64,000 nucleotides of DNA from Bacteroides sp. An322 (GTDB lineage Bacteria > Bacteroidota > Bacteroidia > Bacteroidales > Bacteroidaceae): positions 62,001-126,000 of the forward strand of contig NZ_NFIN01000007.1 of the NCBI RefSeq assembly GCF_002161765.1, in the 5' to 3' direction. The notes beneath the pieces were generated by a model. That model was not told the DNA's origin, searched no databases, and saw only the letters and a list, made by a program, of their open reading frames with translations. Each line of letters opens with the position of its first letter. Positions within the stretch are counted from its first letter, which is position 1. A program made the position numbers and the translations under genes. Below, piece after piece: positions 1-9,843 of the stretch.

Positions 1-469
1 CGAAATCGAAGGAACTTATTCTGTAGAAGAAGCTCAAGACCCGTGGGGTACAGACATGACGTATGGTGAAGAATGCTTCGACTTGTGGGGTGATGGCACA
101 ACATTCATTCCGTTCACATTCGGCTTAACTTCGGATAATCCGACAGGAGTGAAATCATTTATTCAAGATGAAACTAATCCGCACTTATTCTACAGTGAAC
201 CTATGGAGCTAGCTTCTGGAGAACAAATGAACTTTATCATCCACAACTACCATACAGATCAATGGTGGAATGCCGTAAGATGGTGTAGTATCAGTGAAAC
301 AGACCTTGATGTATTCAGTTATTATACTCAAAGTGCATCGAAGAATCCTGCTTACACAGGACCTACTACCGGACAAGATGTATGGTCGAAGCCGACTGTA
401 ACAACAGGCGGAACCTATCGTTTCTACTTCGATTCACACTTAGGACGAGCTAAATTAGTAAGAGAATAA
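1..469 (+). CDS. probable surface glycan-binding protein of PUL 1, C-terminal part only
   Basis: The reading frame is open from the first bases of the window (frame starting at base 2) to a TAA at 467-469, so this is the 3' end of a gene whose start lies outside. About 155 residues are visible. They are rich in Trp, Tyr and Phe (for example HNYHTDQWWN and GGTYRFYFDSHLGRAKLV), the aromatic, beta-rich composition expected of a carbohydrate-binding surface lipoprotein. It ends 20 bases before the SusC start and is surely co-transcribed with it. I do not recognise a named family; SusE/SusF-like or another surface glycan-binding protein is inferred from context. Such genes usually follow SusD, so a position before SusC is a little unusual. 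Confidence 0.6.
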   Translation, partial: EIEGTYSVEEAQDPWGTDMTYGEECFDLWGDGTTFIPFTFGLTSDNPTGVKSFIQDETNPHLFYSEPMELASGEQMNFIIHNYHTDQWWNAVRWCSISETDLDVFSYYTQSASKNPAYTGPTTGQDVWSKPTVTTGGTYRFYFDSHLGRAKLVRE

Positions 470-489
470 TTAACCAAACAATTTCTAAT

Positions 490-3400
490 ATGAGAAAACA
501 ACTATTGATTGCATGTCTGTTGCTGCTATCCGTATGCGGTTTTGCACAACAGATTACGGTGAAAGGTATTGTGACCTCAGCAGCAGACCAATTGGGACTG
601 ATTGGAGCCACGGTACAGATTAAAGGTACGACTACAGGTACCATTACAGGATTGGACGGTGACTATATGTTAAACAATGTTCCATCGGACGCTGTATTGG
701 TATTCTCCTCTATTGGTTACGAAACCCAAGAAATACCGGTTAACGGAAAAACTACCATTAACCTGGTAATGAAAGAAGCAACTGAATTATTGGATGAAGT
801 CGTAGTCATTGGTTACGGTGCTGTAAAGAAAAGCGACTTGACCAGTTCTATTTCTACTGTAAAAGGCGAAGAAATCACCGAGACCGTTACAGGTAACGCC
901 ATGGATGCCTTACAAGGTAAAGTAAACGGTGTACAGGTAGCCAGCGGTGGTGGACCGGGTACAACTCCGAAAGTATTGATTCGTGGTGTAACCACCGTTA
1001 ATGGTTCCGACCCGCTCTACGTAGTAGATGGTATGCCGATTAGCGGAAATATCAATTTCTTGAACAGCAACGATATTGAATCGATGCAAGTATTGAAAGA
1101 TGCTTCTGCAGCCGCTATTTACGGTACACGTGGTTCTAACGGTGTCATCTTGATTACTACTAAGAAAGGAAAATCCGGACAAACCCGTGTAAACTTTACA
1201 GCGTCTGTCGGTTTTCAAACTATTTCTAAACCGAAAGTAGCAGATGCTGCTGAATATAAAGAAGTATTCTTGCAAGCCAATGCTAATATTGACCGAGACC
1301 CAATGTGGAATGATACAGGTGCAACAACCAATCCGGGCGGAACAGACTGGTGGGATACCGTAGTCAACAAGACTGCCTTAACACAAAATTACGCCCTCAG
1401 CATATCAGGCGGTAACGATAAGTTAGTCTATAACTTGAGTTTGGGATACTATCGTACCAACTCTCAATTTGATGTCGGCTACTGGGACAAACTAAATGCC
1501 CGTTTAAATACCGAATATACCTTTAATAAATATGTAAAGGTAGGATTCGATGTTGCCCCGCGTGTAGAATCATGGGATGACACTTCGGTACAGTTTTCGT
1601 CTGCTATGTCAATGGACCCGACAACGCCCGTATTCCGTCCCGAATCGGAATGGGAAGACAATGAGTTCAACAACTACGAACGTTCGTACAACAACCAAAC
1701 TTGGAATCCTGCAGGTTCGATTGCACGACAAAATGCACATTCACGCGAAATGGGTGCAATCTTGAATACCTATTTGCAAATTAACCCGATAGAAAAGCTG
1801 TCGCTGCGTACACAGTTTGGTGCCAACGCACATTTTCGCCGTTCAGACACTTTCACCCCGCAATTCTTCATAAATGCATTGGAGCAACAGACATTAAGCC
1901 GTGCTGAACGCGACATGACAGAATGGCTGGACTGGAACTGGACAAATACAGCTACATATATTGATACATTTGCAGAAAAACACAACCTGAATGTTATGGC
2001 AGGTTTCACGGCTGAACGTTTTGCTGAATATACTTCTGTCGCAAGACGCGATGACACTCCAAGTAATATGGACGTAATGCAAGAAGTACATGCCGGTACT
2101 GAAGCGACTGCATGGGCAGACGGAAATACAAAATATAACACATTGGTCTCTTTCTTGGGACGTGTGATGTATAACTACGACAACCGTTACTACATCTCTG
2201 CATCAATCCGTGCCGATGGTTCTTCCCGCTTCCCCAAAGGTAATAAATATGCGATTTTCCCCTCTGTATCTGCATCATGGCGTATCACCAGCGAAGAGTT
2301 CATGCAAGATCAGGAAATCTTCAGCGATTTGAAACTCCGTGGGGGTTGGGGACGTGTAGGTAATCAAAATATCAATAATGATGCAACCTTAACTCTGTTA
2401 GAACAAACATATTACATGTATGGCGAGACTTTAACCAACGGATATTTCATTTCAAGTGTCGGAAACAATAACCTGAAATGGGAAACCGTGGAAGATTGGA
2501 ACGTAGGCGTAGATATGTCATTGTTGCAATCCCGTTTAGGGGTTACTTTCGAATACTTCCAGAAGAAGTCAATGGATATGTTGTACCAGAAACAAAATAT
2601 CCACGCTATCGGTTACCCTAGCTGGAACAATACAGTATGGATGAATATTGGCAGCATGAAAGCGACCGGTTGGGAATTAGGCTTGAGTTGGCGCGACCAA
2701 ATCGGTAAGGACTTCTCGTATGACATTGGTATCAACTTATCAGCAGTACGCAACAAAGCCATCAAGTTCTCAGGCGACGGACCGATTTATACCGGAGGAT
2801 TTAACAGCGACCAAATTATCAGCAACGTAGACGGTGGATTAATCTCTCGTTTCTATGGATACGTAGCAGACGGTATTTTCCAAAATCAGGAAGAAATCAA
2901 TGCCCATGCCGATGAACACGGAACACTTATTCAGCCGAATGCAAAACCGGGTGACATCCGTTTTAAAGACTTGAACCATGACGGTATATTAGATGCAAAC
3001 GATAAAACCTTTATCGGTAATCCCTATCCCGACTTGATGATGGGTATTAACATCGGCTTACGTTACAAAAATATCGATTTTACAGCTAACTTCTACGGAA
3101 CATTTGGCAATGACATTTTCAACAAGACCAAAGGCATGTATTCCGGAATTAACGGACAGAATGTTTGGGCAGGCACTTTGGAAAAGGCATGGCACGGTGA
3201 AGGAACCAGTAATGACATTCCTCGCTTGACATACAACGATGTAAGTCAAAACTACGAACGTGTATCCAGTTTCTATGTAGAAGACGGTTCGTATATGCGT
3301 TGCAAACTGATGCAAATCGGTTATACCTTACCGAAAAAATGGGTAGGTGATACAGACTTGCGTATCTCTTTCTCAGCTCAGAATCCATTTACGATTACCG

Positions 3401-3522
3401 GTTATTCGGGTATGGACCCTGAACGTCCGGCATTGGATGGTAGTGTAATCGAAACAGGTATTGACAATACGGCTTACCCAAGCCCGCGTACCTTCTTGTT
3501 CGGTATTGATTTTAAATTTTAA
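490..3522 (+). CDS. SusC-like TonB-dependent outer-membrane glycan transporter (PUL 1)
   Basis: This is a 1010-residue SusC/RagA family protein that imports oligosaccharides across the outer membrane with energy from TonB. A signal peptide covers about residues 1-19 and ends in GFAQQ. Next is a carboxypeptidase-regulatory-like domain (about 22-98, with GATVQIKGT and GYETQEI). The conserved segment DEVVVIGYG opens the plug domain, which carries the typical LYVVDGMPI and ASAAAIYGTRGSNGVILITTKKG-type stretch. A long beta-barrel follows and ends in Phe (FLFGIDFKF). The ATG at 490 is chosen because it directly begins the signal peptide. It forms a pair with the SusD gene 12 bases downstream. Confidence 0.97.
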   Translation: MRKQLLIACLLLLSVCGFAQQITVKGIVTSAADQLGLIGATVQIKGTTTGTITGLDGDYMLNNVPSDAVLVFSSIGYETQEIPVNGKTTINLVMKEATELLDEVVVIGYGAVKKSDLTSSISTVKGEEITETVTGNAMDALQGKVNGVQVASGGGPGTTPKVLIRGVTTVNGSDPLYVVDGMPISGNINFLNSNDIESMQVLKDASAAAIYGTRGSNGVILITTKKGKSGQTRVNFTASVGFQTISKPKVADAAEYKEVFLQANANIDRDPMWNDTGATTNPGGTDWWDTVVNKTALTQNYALSISGGNDKLVYNLSLGYYRTNSQFDVGYWDKLNARLNTEYTFNKYVKVGFDVAPRVESWDDTSVQFSSAMSMDPTTPVFRPESEWEDNEFNNYERSYNNQTWNPAGSIARQNAHSREMGAILNTYLQINPIEKLSLRTQFGANAHFRRSDTFTPQFFINALEQQTLSRAERDMTEWLDWNWTNTATYIDTFAEKHNLNVMAGFTAERFAEYTSVARRDDTPSNMDVMQEVHAGTEATAWADGNTKYNTLVSFLGRVMYNYDNRYYISASIRADGSSRFPKGNKYAIFPSVSASWRITSEEFMQDQEIFSDLKLRGGWGRVGNQNINNDATLTLLEQTYYMYGETLTNGYFISSVGNNNLKWETVEDWNVGVDMSLLQSRLGVTFEYFQKKSMDMLYQKQNIHAIGYPSWNNTVWMNIGSMKATGWELGLSWRDQIGKDFSYDIGINLSAVRNKAIKFSGDGPIYTGGFNSDQIISNVDGGLISRFYGYVADGIFQNQEEINAHADEHGTLIQPNAKPGDIRFKDLNHDGILDANDKTFIGNPYPDLMMGINIGLRYKNIDFTANFYGTFGNDIFNKTKGMYSGINGQNVWAGTLEKAWHGEGTSNDIPRLTYNDVSQNYERVSSFYVEDGSYMRCKLMQIGYTLPKKWVGDTDLRISFSAQNPFTITGYSGMDPERPALDGSVIETGIDNTAYPSPRTFLFGIDFKF

Positions 3523-3534
3523 TCATTAGACATT

Positions 3535-5184
3535 ATGAAACATTTACTTACTATATTAACCTTAGTTGTTACGCTGTTCTTCACCTCATGTGAAGACTTC
3601 TTGACCGAAGAAATACGCGGACAACAAAACTTGGAAACCTACTTCACTGATATAGAAGATTGTGAAGCGTATATCGTCGGATGTTATCAGGACATCACTT
3701 GTGGCGGTTGGTGGAACATCAACACCGTTTGGTTACTCTCTGAAATGTGTAGTGATGATGCATGGATGGGGAATACCACCCAAAGTCAAAGCGACTATGT
3801 CTCATTAGCGCACTACCAAGGTAGCGGTGCTAGCAACGGTCCTATTGCAAACTTTTGGCAATATCGTTACAAAGCTATCCTTCGCTGTAATACCGCTATC
3901 GAATATATCAGTCAAATGGATTTAGTAGATACAGAAAGACAAAGTCAGTTGGTTGCCGAAGCTCGTTTTTTACGTGGATATTTCTACTTTGAATTGGTAC
4001 GCAACTTTGGCGGCGTACCTTTGATGACTAGTTTCTCGGATCCGGCAGATGTACAGGGAATCACCCGTTCTTCTGCTGAGCAAATCTATGCATTCATCGA
4101 AGAAGATTTGTCGGCAGCAGCAGAAATATTGCCAGAACGTAGTGAATCTGAAATTGGACGCGCTACTCGTGGTGCCGCTTTAGGTTTATTAGGAAAAGTG
4201 TACCTGTACCAAGAAAAATGGCAAGAAGCTCATGATGTGTTAAAAACCGTTATTGACAGTAAGCAATATAAATTGATGGAAAACTTCGGAGATGTATGGA
4301 GCATTGATAAGAACAACAACGAAGAAAGTCTGTTCGAAGTACAATATGCCTACCATGAAACACTTGCTTTAGGCGGTGCATTAACCGTAGTTACTGGAGC
4401 ACGTAACGGTCCCGGTGACGGATGGAGTTGGTGCCAACCTACAGCAAATTTGGAACAAGCCTATATTGATGCAGGCGATACAGAACGTTTGAAATGGACA
4501 ATCATCAAGACAGGTTGTACAGAAATCGCTGGTGAAGATAATTTTGATGTGTTCGTACAGAATAGTAAAGAAATGGCTAATTACGACAAATACATCGAAC
4601 AATACGGTTGGGACGAAAACTGTTACATCATTGACCCGGCACAACATAAGTCAGCACGTATTATCCGTAAATATTTTGTTCCATACAACAAACGACCGGC
4701 AGTATACAATATCGACAAAATTCCTTTGGATCACCGCATCTTGCGTTATGCCGATGTTTTGTTGATGTACGCTGAAGCTTGCAATGAATTAGGACAAGAT
4801 AGTGAAGCACAAAATGCCTTGAATGAAGTCCGTGGACGTGTAGGATTGCCTGATGTAACTTCTACAGGCCACCAGCTTCGTGATGCCATCCGCTTGGAAC
4901 GCCGCTTGGAACTTGCTTTTGAACAAAACCGTTTGTATGATATCCGCCGCTGGAAAGACGATAGCGGTCAACCAGTTATCGCCAGCATTTTGGGTCCGAA
5001 CGGAACTTTTGTACAATGGAATATGAATGAAGCTACCCGTGACCGTTACGAGTGGGAAAACCAAGGTGAAAACAGCAATAAAGGTATTACATTTGATGTA
5101 AACCGTGACCTTGTATTCCCAATTCCATTGTATGAAATAACTATGTCAAACGGTTCAATCACACAAAATCCTGGATGGAATTGA
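3535..5184 (+). CDS. SusD-like glycan-binding outer-membrane lipoprotein (PUL 1)
   Basis: This 549-residue SusD/RagB family protein is the lid and substrate-binding partner of the SusC-like transporter just upstream. The N-terminus is a lipoprotein signal with the lipobox FTSC and a following acidic EDFLTEE, typical of surface-exposed Bacteroidetes lipoproteins. Family landmarks include RFLRGYFYFELVRNFGGVP (SusD N-terminal TPR region), ADVLLMYAEACNELG, and RLERRLELAFEQNRLYDIRRW near the C-terminus. Length is normal. The operon appears to pause after this gene: two hairpins lie in the 274 bases before the GH30 gene. Confidence 0.96.
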   Translation: MKHLLTILTLVVTLFFTSCEDFLTEEIRGQQNLETYFTDIEDCEAYIVGCYQDITCGGWWNINTVWLLSEMCSDDAWMGNTTQSQSDYVSLAHYQGSGASNGPIANFWQYRYKAILRCNTAIEYISQMDLVDTERQSQLVAEARFLRGYFYFELVRNFGGVPLMTSFSDPADVQGITRSSAEQIYAFIEEDLSAAAEILPERSESEIGRATRGAALGLLGKVYLYQEKWQEAHDVLKTVIDSKQYKLMENFGDVWSIDKNNNEESLFEVQYAYHETLALGGALTVVTGARNGPGDGWSWCQPTANLEQAYIDAGDTERLKWTIIKTGCTEIAGEDNFDVFVQNSKEMANYDKYIEQYGWDENCYIIDPAQHKSARIIRKYFVPYNKRPAVYNIDKIPLDHRILRYADVLLMYAEACNELGQDSEAQNALNEVRGRVGLPDVTSTGHQLRDAIRLERRLELAFEQNRLYDIRRWKDDSGQPVIASILGPNGTFVQWNMNEATRDRYEWENQGENSNKGITFDVNRDLVFPIPLYEITMSNGSITQNPGWN

Positions 5185-5197
5185 TTTTATAAATATC

Positions 5198-5234
5198 AAT
5201 TAGTGTAGGGGCAGACCTCTCCCCTACACTAATT
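5198..5234 (+). terminator. hairpin after susD, reduced GTAGGGGC-type dyad
   Basis: Two 14-base arms (5198-5211 and 5221-5234) are perfectly complementary around a 9-base loop, starting 14 bases after the SusD stop. The arm contains GTAGGGGC, and the loop side reads CAGACC. These are the same ends as the longer dyad elements at 24739-24818 and 34237-34317. It could act as an RNA-stabilising or terminating hairpin; no long T-run follows. Confidence 0.5.
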
Positions 5235-5399
5235 AAAGATATCTATATTCATTTTCAATAGGTAATAAATATTATTTCAAATCATGCATCGGACATAGAA
5301 GTATACGGAGAATAAAAAACTTCGTGCTGCTAATTCCGATAAATAAAGTTAAAGTATAAACCTAATTTATACAGAAACTAATCTCTAACATTATATTAT

Positions 5400-5441
5400 A
5401 TGCCGCGGGTAGTCCTGCCGATTATCCGCGGCATTTTATTT
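5400..5441 (+). terminator. rho-independent-type terminator upstream of GH30 gene
   Basis: The arms ATGCCGCGG (5400-5408) and CCGCGGCAT (5426-5434) are perfectly complementary and are followed by TTTATTTT. It lies 18 bases before the GH30 start codon. It may end or attenuate the transcript coming from susCD and so separate transporter from enzyme expression. Confidence 0.65.
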
Positions 5442-5458
5442 TAATAAAAAAACGTATC

Positions 5459-7081
5459 ATGAAACTCAAACAACTTCTCTTTTCAATCCTCTTATTCAAT
5501 TTTTCTGCGTGCAGTGATGCCGAAACCACTCTGTCCCAAGAAGAGGAAGGAGGCCAAGACACTCCAACGGCAAGCGTTACGAAAACAGTGACCATTGATG
5601 CCGGACAAACCTTTCAAACCATAAAAGGCTTTGCCGCATCCGACTGCTGGGCTCCTGCATTCGTAGGCAAATATTGGACAAACAACCGGAATGAAATTGC
5701 CGAACTGCTCTTCTCGTCTGAAATTGCCGACGGACAACCCAAAGGTATCGGACTTTCAATGTGGCGTGTCAATATGGGAGGAGGAAGCATGGAACAAGAA
5801 GATGCCAGCGGCATTTCAAATGTTTCACGCCGTGCCGAATCGTACCTGAATGATGACTTGACTTTAGACTGGACCCGTTGCGAAGGACAACGCTATTTCA
5901 TGGAACAGGCAAAAGAATTAGGTTGCGACCAATTTGTATTGTTCAGCAATACTCCGCCCGTGCAATATACGAAAAACGGCAAGGGATTCTCATCGGAAGG
6001 AAATAAATCGAACCTAAAAGAAGACTGTTACGACGACTTTGCCAACTATATGGCAGACGTAGCCTCACATTATCAAAGCGAAGGATACAACATCACGCAT
6101 ATCTCCCCCATCAATGAACCGCAATTCAGTTGGAACGACGGCGGACAGGAAGGAAGTCCATGGACAAACGATGAAGCCGCACACCTGATACGTGAATTGG
6201 ATAAAGCACTGACGGAGCACAGCCTTTCCACCGACATCTTGCCCGGAGAAGCAGCCGAATGGACCTATCTTTATACAATCAAAGACGACGAGAACCGCAG
6301 CAAAGTATTGGAAGCTTTCTACGAACCAAGCTCATCGGCTTACATCGGCGACCTGAGCCACGTAAAGAAATTAATCGGCGGACACAGTTACTGGACCGAC
6401 AGCACATGGGACGGTATGCGCAACACCCGCCAACGCATGGCACAAGCGGCAGCCCAATACGGACTGGAAGTATGGCAGACCGAATGGAGTATGCTGGGAG
6501 ACAACTACAGTTCTACTGAATTTGGAAGTTACGACACTGCTACAACCATGGATATCGCCCTCTATATGTCGCGTGTCATTCACAACGACTTGACTGTAGC
6601 TGGAGTGACTTCATGGAGTTATTGGACTTCAATGGATATCTCGCAATGGGGACAAAAAGACCGTTTCCTGCTTATCTCATTGGTGCCGAACGGCTGGACC
6701 GGTGACGGAGGCGATACGGGATTGTTGCGCAACGGAGGAAGCTACGAAGCCATGCCTACCCTTTGGGTATTGGGCAACTATAGCCGCTTCATCCGTCCGG
6801 GTTACCAGCGCATCGCACTCAGCCTGAACGAATCGCTCAACTTCTTCGGCTCGGCATGGATTTCTCCGGAAAAAGACAAAATCGTTGCCGTATATACCAA
6901 TTATTCGAACAAAGGCATCCGCCTGAGCGAAACCCGTCAAGGCTGGAACGGCGAAATAACCGCTATCAAGACTTACACCACTACGCAAGACAAAGACTTG
7001 GTAGAGAAATCATACGCACCGGATAAAGAAGTGGTCTTAGACGCAGAAAGTGTAACGACTGTAGTATATACATTGAAATAA
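5459..7081 (+). CDS. GH30 glycoside hydrolase lipoprotein, possible endo-beta-1,6-galactanase
   Basis: This 540-residue protein has a lipoprotein signal (FSACSDAETT, Cys at about residue 18) and a family GH30 (beta/alpha)8 catalytic domain followed by a small beta-sandwich. The acid/base candidate is Glu220 in ISPINEPQFSW, and the nucleophile candidate is Glu342 in EVWQTEWSML. Other GH30 landmarks are TIKGFAASDCW near the start and the VLGNYSRFIRPGYQRI stretch before the C-terminal sandwich. The NEPQ-then-QEGSPW arrangement reminds me of the beta-1,6-galactanase branch, but beta-1,6-glucanase or beta-xylosidase-type activity cannot be excluded. Its neighbour is a GH2 beta-galactosidase, which supports a beta-galactan substrate. 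Probably anchored in the outer membrane. Confidence 0.88.
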   Translation: MKLKQLLFSILLFNFSACSDAETTLSQEEEGGQDTPTASVTKTVTIDAGQTFQTIKGFAASDCWAPAFVGKYWTNNRNEIAELLFSSEIADGQPKGIGLSMWRVNMGGGSMEQEDASGISNVSRRAESYLNDDLTLDWTRCEGQRYFMEQAKELGCDQFVLFSNTPPVQYTKNGKGFSSEGNKSNLKEDCYDDFANYMADVASHYQSEGYNITHISPINEPQFSWNDGGQEGSPWTNDEAAHLIRELDKALTEHSLSTDILPGEAAEWTYLYTIKDDENRSKVLEAFYEPSSSAYIGDLSHVKKLIGGHSYWTDSTWDGMRNTRQRMAQAAAQYGLEVWQTEWSMLGDNYSSTEFGSYDTATTMDIALYMSRVIHNDLTVAGVTSWSYWTSMDISQWGQKDRFLLISLVPNGWTGDGGDTGLLRNGGSYEAMPTLWVLGNYSRFIRPGYQRIALSLNESLNFFGSAWISPEKDKIVAVYTNYSNKGIRLSETRQGWNGEITAIKTYTTTQDKDLVEKSYAPDKEVVLDAESVTTVVYTLK

Positions 7082-7086
7082 GTTCT

Positions 7087-7094
7087 TATCTTTG
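7087..7094 (+). promoter_or_regulatory. possible -7 box (TATCTTTG)
   Basis: TATCTTTG matches the Bacteroidetes -7 consensus TAnnTTTG. It lies six bases after the GH30 stop and about 280 bases before the GH2 start. That would leave a long leader containing a dyad repeat, so this is tentative. Confidence 0.3.
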
Positions 7095-7180
7095 TAAAAG
7101 GATGTTTTTATAGCACACAGATGACACGGAAGTACACACCGTCAGTCGAGGATGCATCAAAACAAAATCAGCTTTCATTT

Positions 7181-7253
7181 TGTCATCCTGAACGCAGTGA
7201 AGGATCTCAGGAACAGATGCTGATGCGCATGAGATTCTTCGCTACGAATGACA
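7181..7253. repeat. intergenic dyad repeat, TGTCATTCTGAACG family, copy 1
   Basis: Imperfect inverted repeat between the GH30 and GH2 genes. The left arm starts TGTCATCCTGAACGCAGTGA (7181-7200) and the right arm ends TTCGCTACGAATGACA (7238-7253). A related copy lies on the other side of the GH2 gene at 9844-9939. It has no coding potential. Confidence 0.7.
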
Positions 7254-7370
7254 TTACTTTTTGATAGTCTATTTTTATTTTGATACACCTCCAACAGAGT
7301 AACAGGTATTTTTTCTCTGTGATACACTGTGTCCTCTGTGGTAAACAAACAATAAATTAAAGTATAAACC

Positions 7371-9791
7371 ATGAAAAGCAAAATTACCCTCATTCTGATG
7401 TGCTTGTTAGCATGGATGACTTATCTCCCGCTACATGCACAAGTATCTTTTGGCAAGGCTGAGAAATTCAATGAAGGCTGGCTCTTCAGTCTATCGGATG
7501 ATTCTCTAAGCCAAACAAATAACTTTGATGACAGCAAATGGCGTAAGCTCGACCTTCCACATGACTGGTCTATCGAAGGACAATTATCCCCTACTTTGGC
7601 AAGTTGTACCGGTTATTTGCCGGGAGGTATCGGTTGGTATCGCAAACATTTCGAAATCACCGATGATGCCCCGCGCCATTACATCTATTTCGAAGGTGCC
7701 TACAACCGAAGCGAAGTTTACCTGAACGGGCATCTGCTTGGCAAACGTCCGAACGGCTATATTTCATTTATGTATGACATGACTCCTTACTTAAAAGAAG
7801 GAGAAAACGTGTTAGCAGTCCGCATCGACCACAGCCGCTATGCTGATTCGCGTTGGTATACCGGCTCAGGTATCTACCGTGATGTATGGATGATTGCTGC
7901 ACCGGAAACCCACTTTGCACAATGGGGAGTAGGATGGCAAGCGACTTCCATCAGCGACAAACGTGCTTCGATTGCCATAGACATGCAAGTGGAAAAACAC
8001 GAGGATATTACAGGAACATTAAAAGTAAAAGCTACCTTATATAATAAGGAGGGGAAACAAGTGGCACAAAAGAGTGCCAACATCAAGGACGGGAAATCAG
8101 GCATTGCCCAACAAGATGTAACCCTAAGTGTATCGAAACCGAACCGCTGGGAGTTGGATAATCCTTACCTATACACCTTAAAGACCGAACTTTTCCATAA
8201 CGGAAACAAGATTGATGAATGCGAGACCCGTGTCGGACTCCGTACCCTTCAATTCGACCCGAACAAAGGATTTGCCCTGAACGGCAACTGGATGAAGGTG
8301 AAAGGTGTCTGCCTTCACCACGACGCAGGAGTGTTGGGTGCTGTAGTGCCCAAAGAAGTATGGCAACGCCGCCTTACGAACTTAAAGAGCATCGGTGTGA
8401 ATGCCATCCGTATGAGCCACAATCCGCAAGCACCGGTACTCTATGACCTATGTGACGAAATGGGATTCCTCGTCATGGATGAAGCTTCAGACGAATGGGA
8501 ATTCCCCAAACGGAAATGGGTACAAGGCTGGAATGTAGGCGAACCCAGTTTCGACGGGTCTTTCGATTTCTTCGAAGAATGGATTGAACAAGATGTAACC
8601 GACATGGTACGCCGTGACCGCAATCATCCGTGCATCTTCTTGTGGAGCATCGGAAATGAAGTTGACTATCCGAATGACCCGTATTCACATCCGGTATTAG
8701 ACGGCACAACCATCAACCAACCCATGTTCGGCGGCTATAAACCTGATGCACCCGATGCGATGCGTATCGGAAAAATAGCCAAACGACTTGCCGCTTGCGT
8801 ACGTAAGATAGACACATCCCGCCCGGTAACCGGTGCTTTGGCTGGAGTCGTAATGTCTAACCAGACTGAATACCCCGAAGCAGTAGACGTAGTAGGATAT
8901 AACTACACGGAAAACCGTTACGACGAAGACCATACCACTTATCCCGACCGCATCATCTATGGAAGTGAAACAGGAGTAGGTTTCGACGCTTGGCTTGCAG
9001 TACGGGATAAGGATTTTATCTTCGGACAATTCATCTGGACCGGTACCGACTATTTAGGAGAAGCCGGACGCTGGCCCTCACGCGGACTTTATACAGGCTT
9101 GCTTGATTTCGGCAGTTTCCCAAAACCACGCGGACACTTCCGCGCTTCACTGTGGTGTGAAAATCCCGTTACCTACATAGGTACTTATCCCCTACGGGAA
9201 GGGAAAAACTGGATTTCGCAAGACGCATGGGACATTTGGAACTATGAGCCCGGTCAACAAATACGGGTAGTCTGCTATACCAACGCACCTCAAGCCCGCC
9301 TGTTATTGGACGGTAAAGAAGTAGGAGCAATGAAACCTTACGATGACAAGACCGGCATCATTTATTGGGATATTCCGTATCAAGCCGGAGAACTGAAAGC
9401 CGAAGGATGTGACGCAAACGGCAATGTATTGTCGCACTATTCCATCACTACTTCTGGACGTCCGTATGCCCTGCGTGCCAGCGTAGACCGCGAGACCTTA
9501 TCTCCTAACAAAGCTACAGCCCACGTAACAATAGAAGTAATTGACGAGAAAGGGACTGTAGTCAAGTTAGGCGACAATGACATCACCTGCCACATTGAAG
9601 GTCCCGCTAAATTATTGGGATTGGAAGGCTCGGACAACAGTGACATGAGCGATTATACCGACAATCATCACCGGGCTTATCACGGCAGGTTATTGGCTTA
9701 CGTGCAGACTACAGGAGAAAAAGGAGAAATCCGTATCAAATTCACGTCTCCGCTCCTGAAAGCTGCCGAAGTGACACTGAAAGCTGAATAA
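7371..9791 (+). CDS. GH2 family beta-galactosidase (PUL 1)
   Basis: This 806-residue protein has a signal peptide (about residues 1-23, ending LPLHAQ). It then shows the GH2 sugar-binding jelly roll (LPHDWSIEG, GWYRKHFEI), an immunoglobulin-like domain and the catalytic barrel (IRMSHNPQAPVLYDLCDEMG). The acid/base candidate is Glu430 in LWSIGNEVDY and the nucleophile candidate is Glu533 in IYGSETG. A DUF4982-type domain (LLLDGKEVGAMKPYD) and a further beta-rich C-terminal domain follow, an architecture common in periplasmic Bacteroides GH2 enzymes. The family mostly contains exo-beta-galactosidases, so it would trim galactooligosaccharides made by the GH30 enzyme. Beta-glucuronidase or other GH2 activities remain possible. 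A dyad repeat lies on each side of the gene. Confidence 0.9.
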   Translation: MKSKITLILMCLLAWMTYLPLHAQVSFGKAEKFNEGWLFSLSDDSLSQTNNFDDSKWRKLDLPHDWSIEGQLSPTLASCTGYLPGGIGWYRKHFEITDDAPRHYIYFEGAYNRSEVYLNGHLLGKRPNGYISFMYDMTPYLKEGENVLAVRIDHSRYADSRWYTGSGIYRDVWMIAAPETHFAQWGVGWQATSISDKRASIAIDMQVEKHEDITGTLKVKATLYNKEGKQVAQKSANIKDGKSGIAQQDVTLSVSKPNRWELDNPYLYTLKTELFHNGNKIDECETRVGLRTLQFDPNKGFALNGNWMKVKGVCLHHDAGVLGAVVPKEVWQRRLTNLKSIGVNAIRMSHNPQAPVLYDLCDEMGFLVMDEASDEWEFPKRKWVQGWNVGEPSFDGSFDFFEEWIEQDVTDMVRRDRNHPCIFLWSIGNEVDYPNDPYSHPVLDGTTINQPMFGGYKPDAPDAMRIGKIAKRLAACVRKIDTSRPVTGALAGVVMSNQTEYPEAVDVVGYNYTENRYDEDHTTYPDRIIYGSETGVGFDAWLAVRDKDFIFGQFIWTGTDYLGEAGRWPSRGLYTGLLDFGSFPKPRGHFRASLWCENPVTYIGTYPLREGKNWISQDAWDIWNYEPGQQIRVVCYTNAPQARLLLDGKEVGAMKPYDDKTGIIYWDIPYQAGELKAEGCDANGNVLSHYSITTSGRPYALRASVDRETLSPNKATAHVTIEVIDEKGTVVKLGDNDITCHIEGPAKLLGLEGSDNSDMSDYTDNHHRAYHGRLLAYVQTTGEKGEIRIKFTSPLLKAAEVTLKAE

Positions 9792-9808
9792 TGAATATTT
9801 TTAAGGGT

Positions 9809-9829
9809 CTGTGTCAAAATAAAATTTGA
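9809..9829. repeat. 21-base repeat shared with the galK terminator
   Basis: The 21 bases at 9809-9829 (beginning CTGTGTCAAAATAAAA) recur exactly at 22137-22157, where they form part of the stem and the loop of the galK terminator. Here they open the GH2-HTCS intergenic spacer, about 17 bases after the GH2 stop. Confidence 0.6.
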
Positions 9830-9843
9830 CTATCAAAAAGCAA

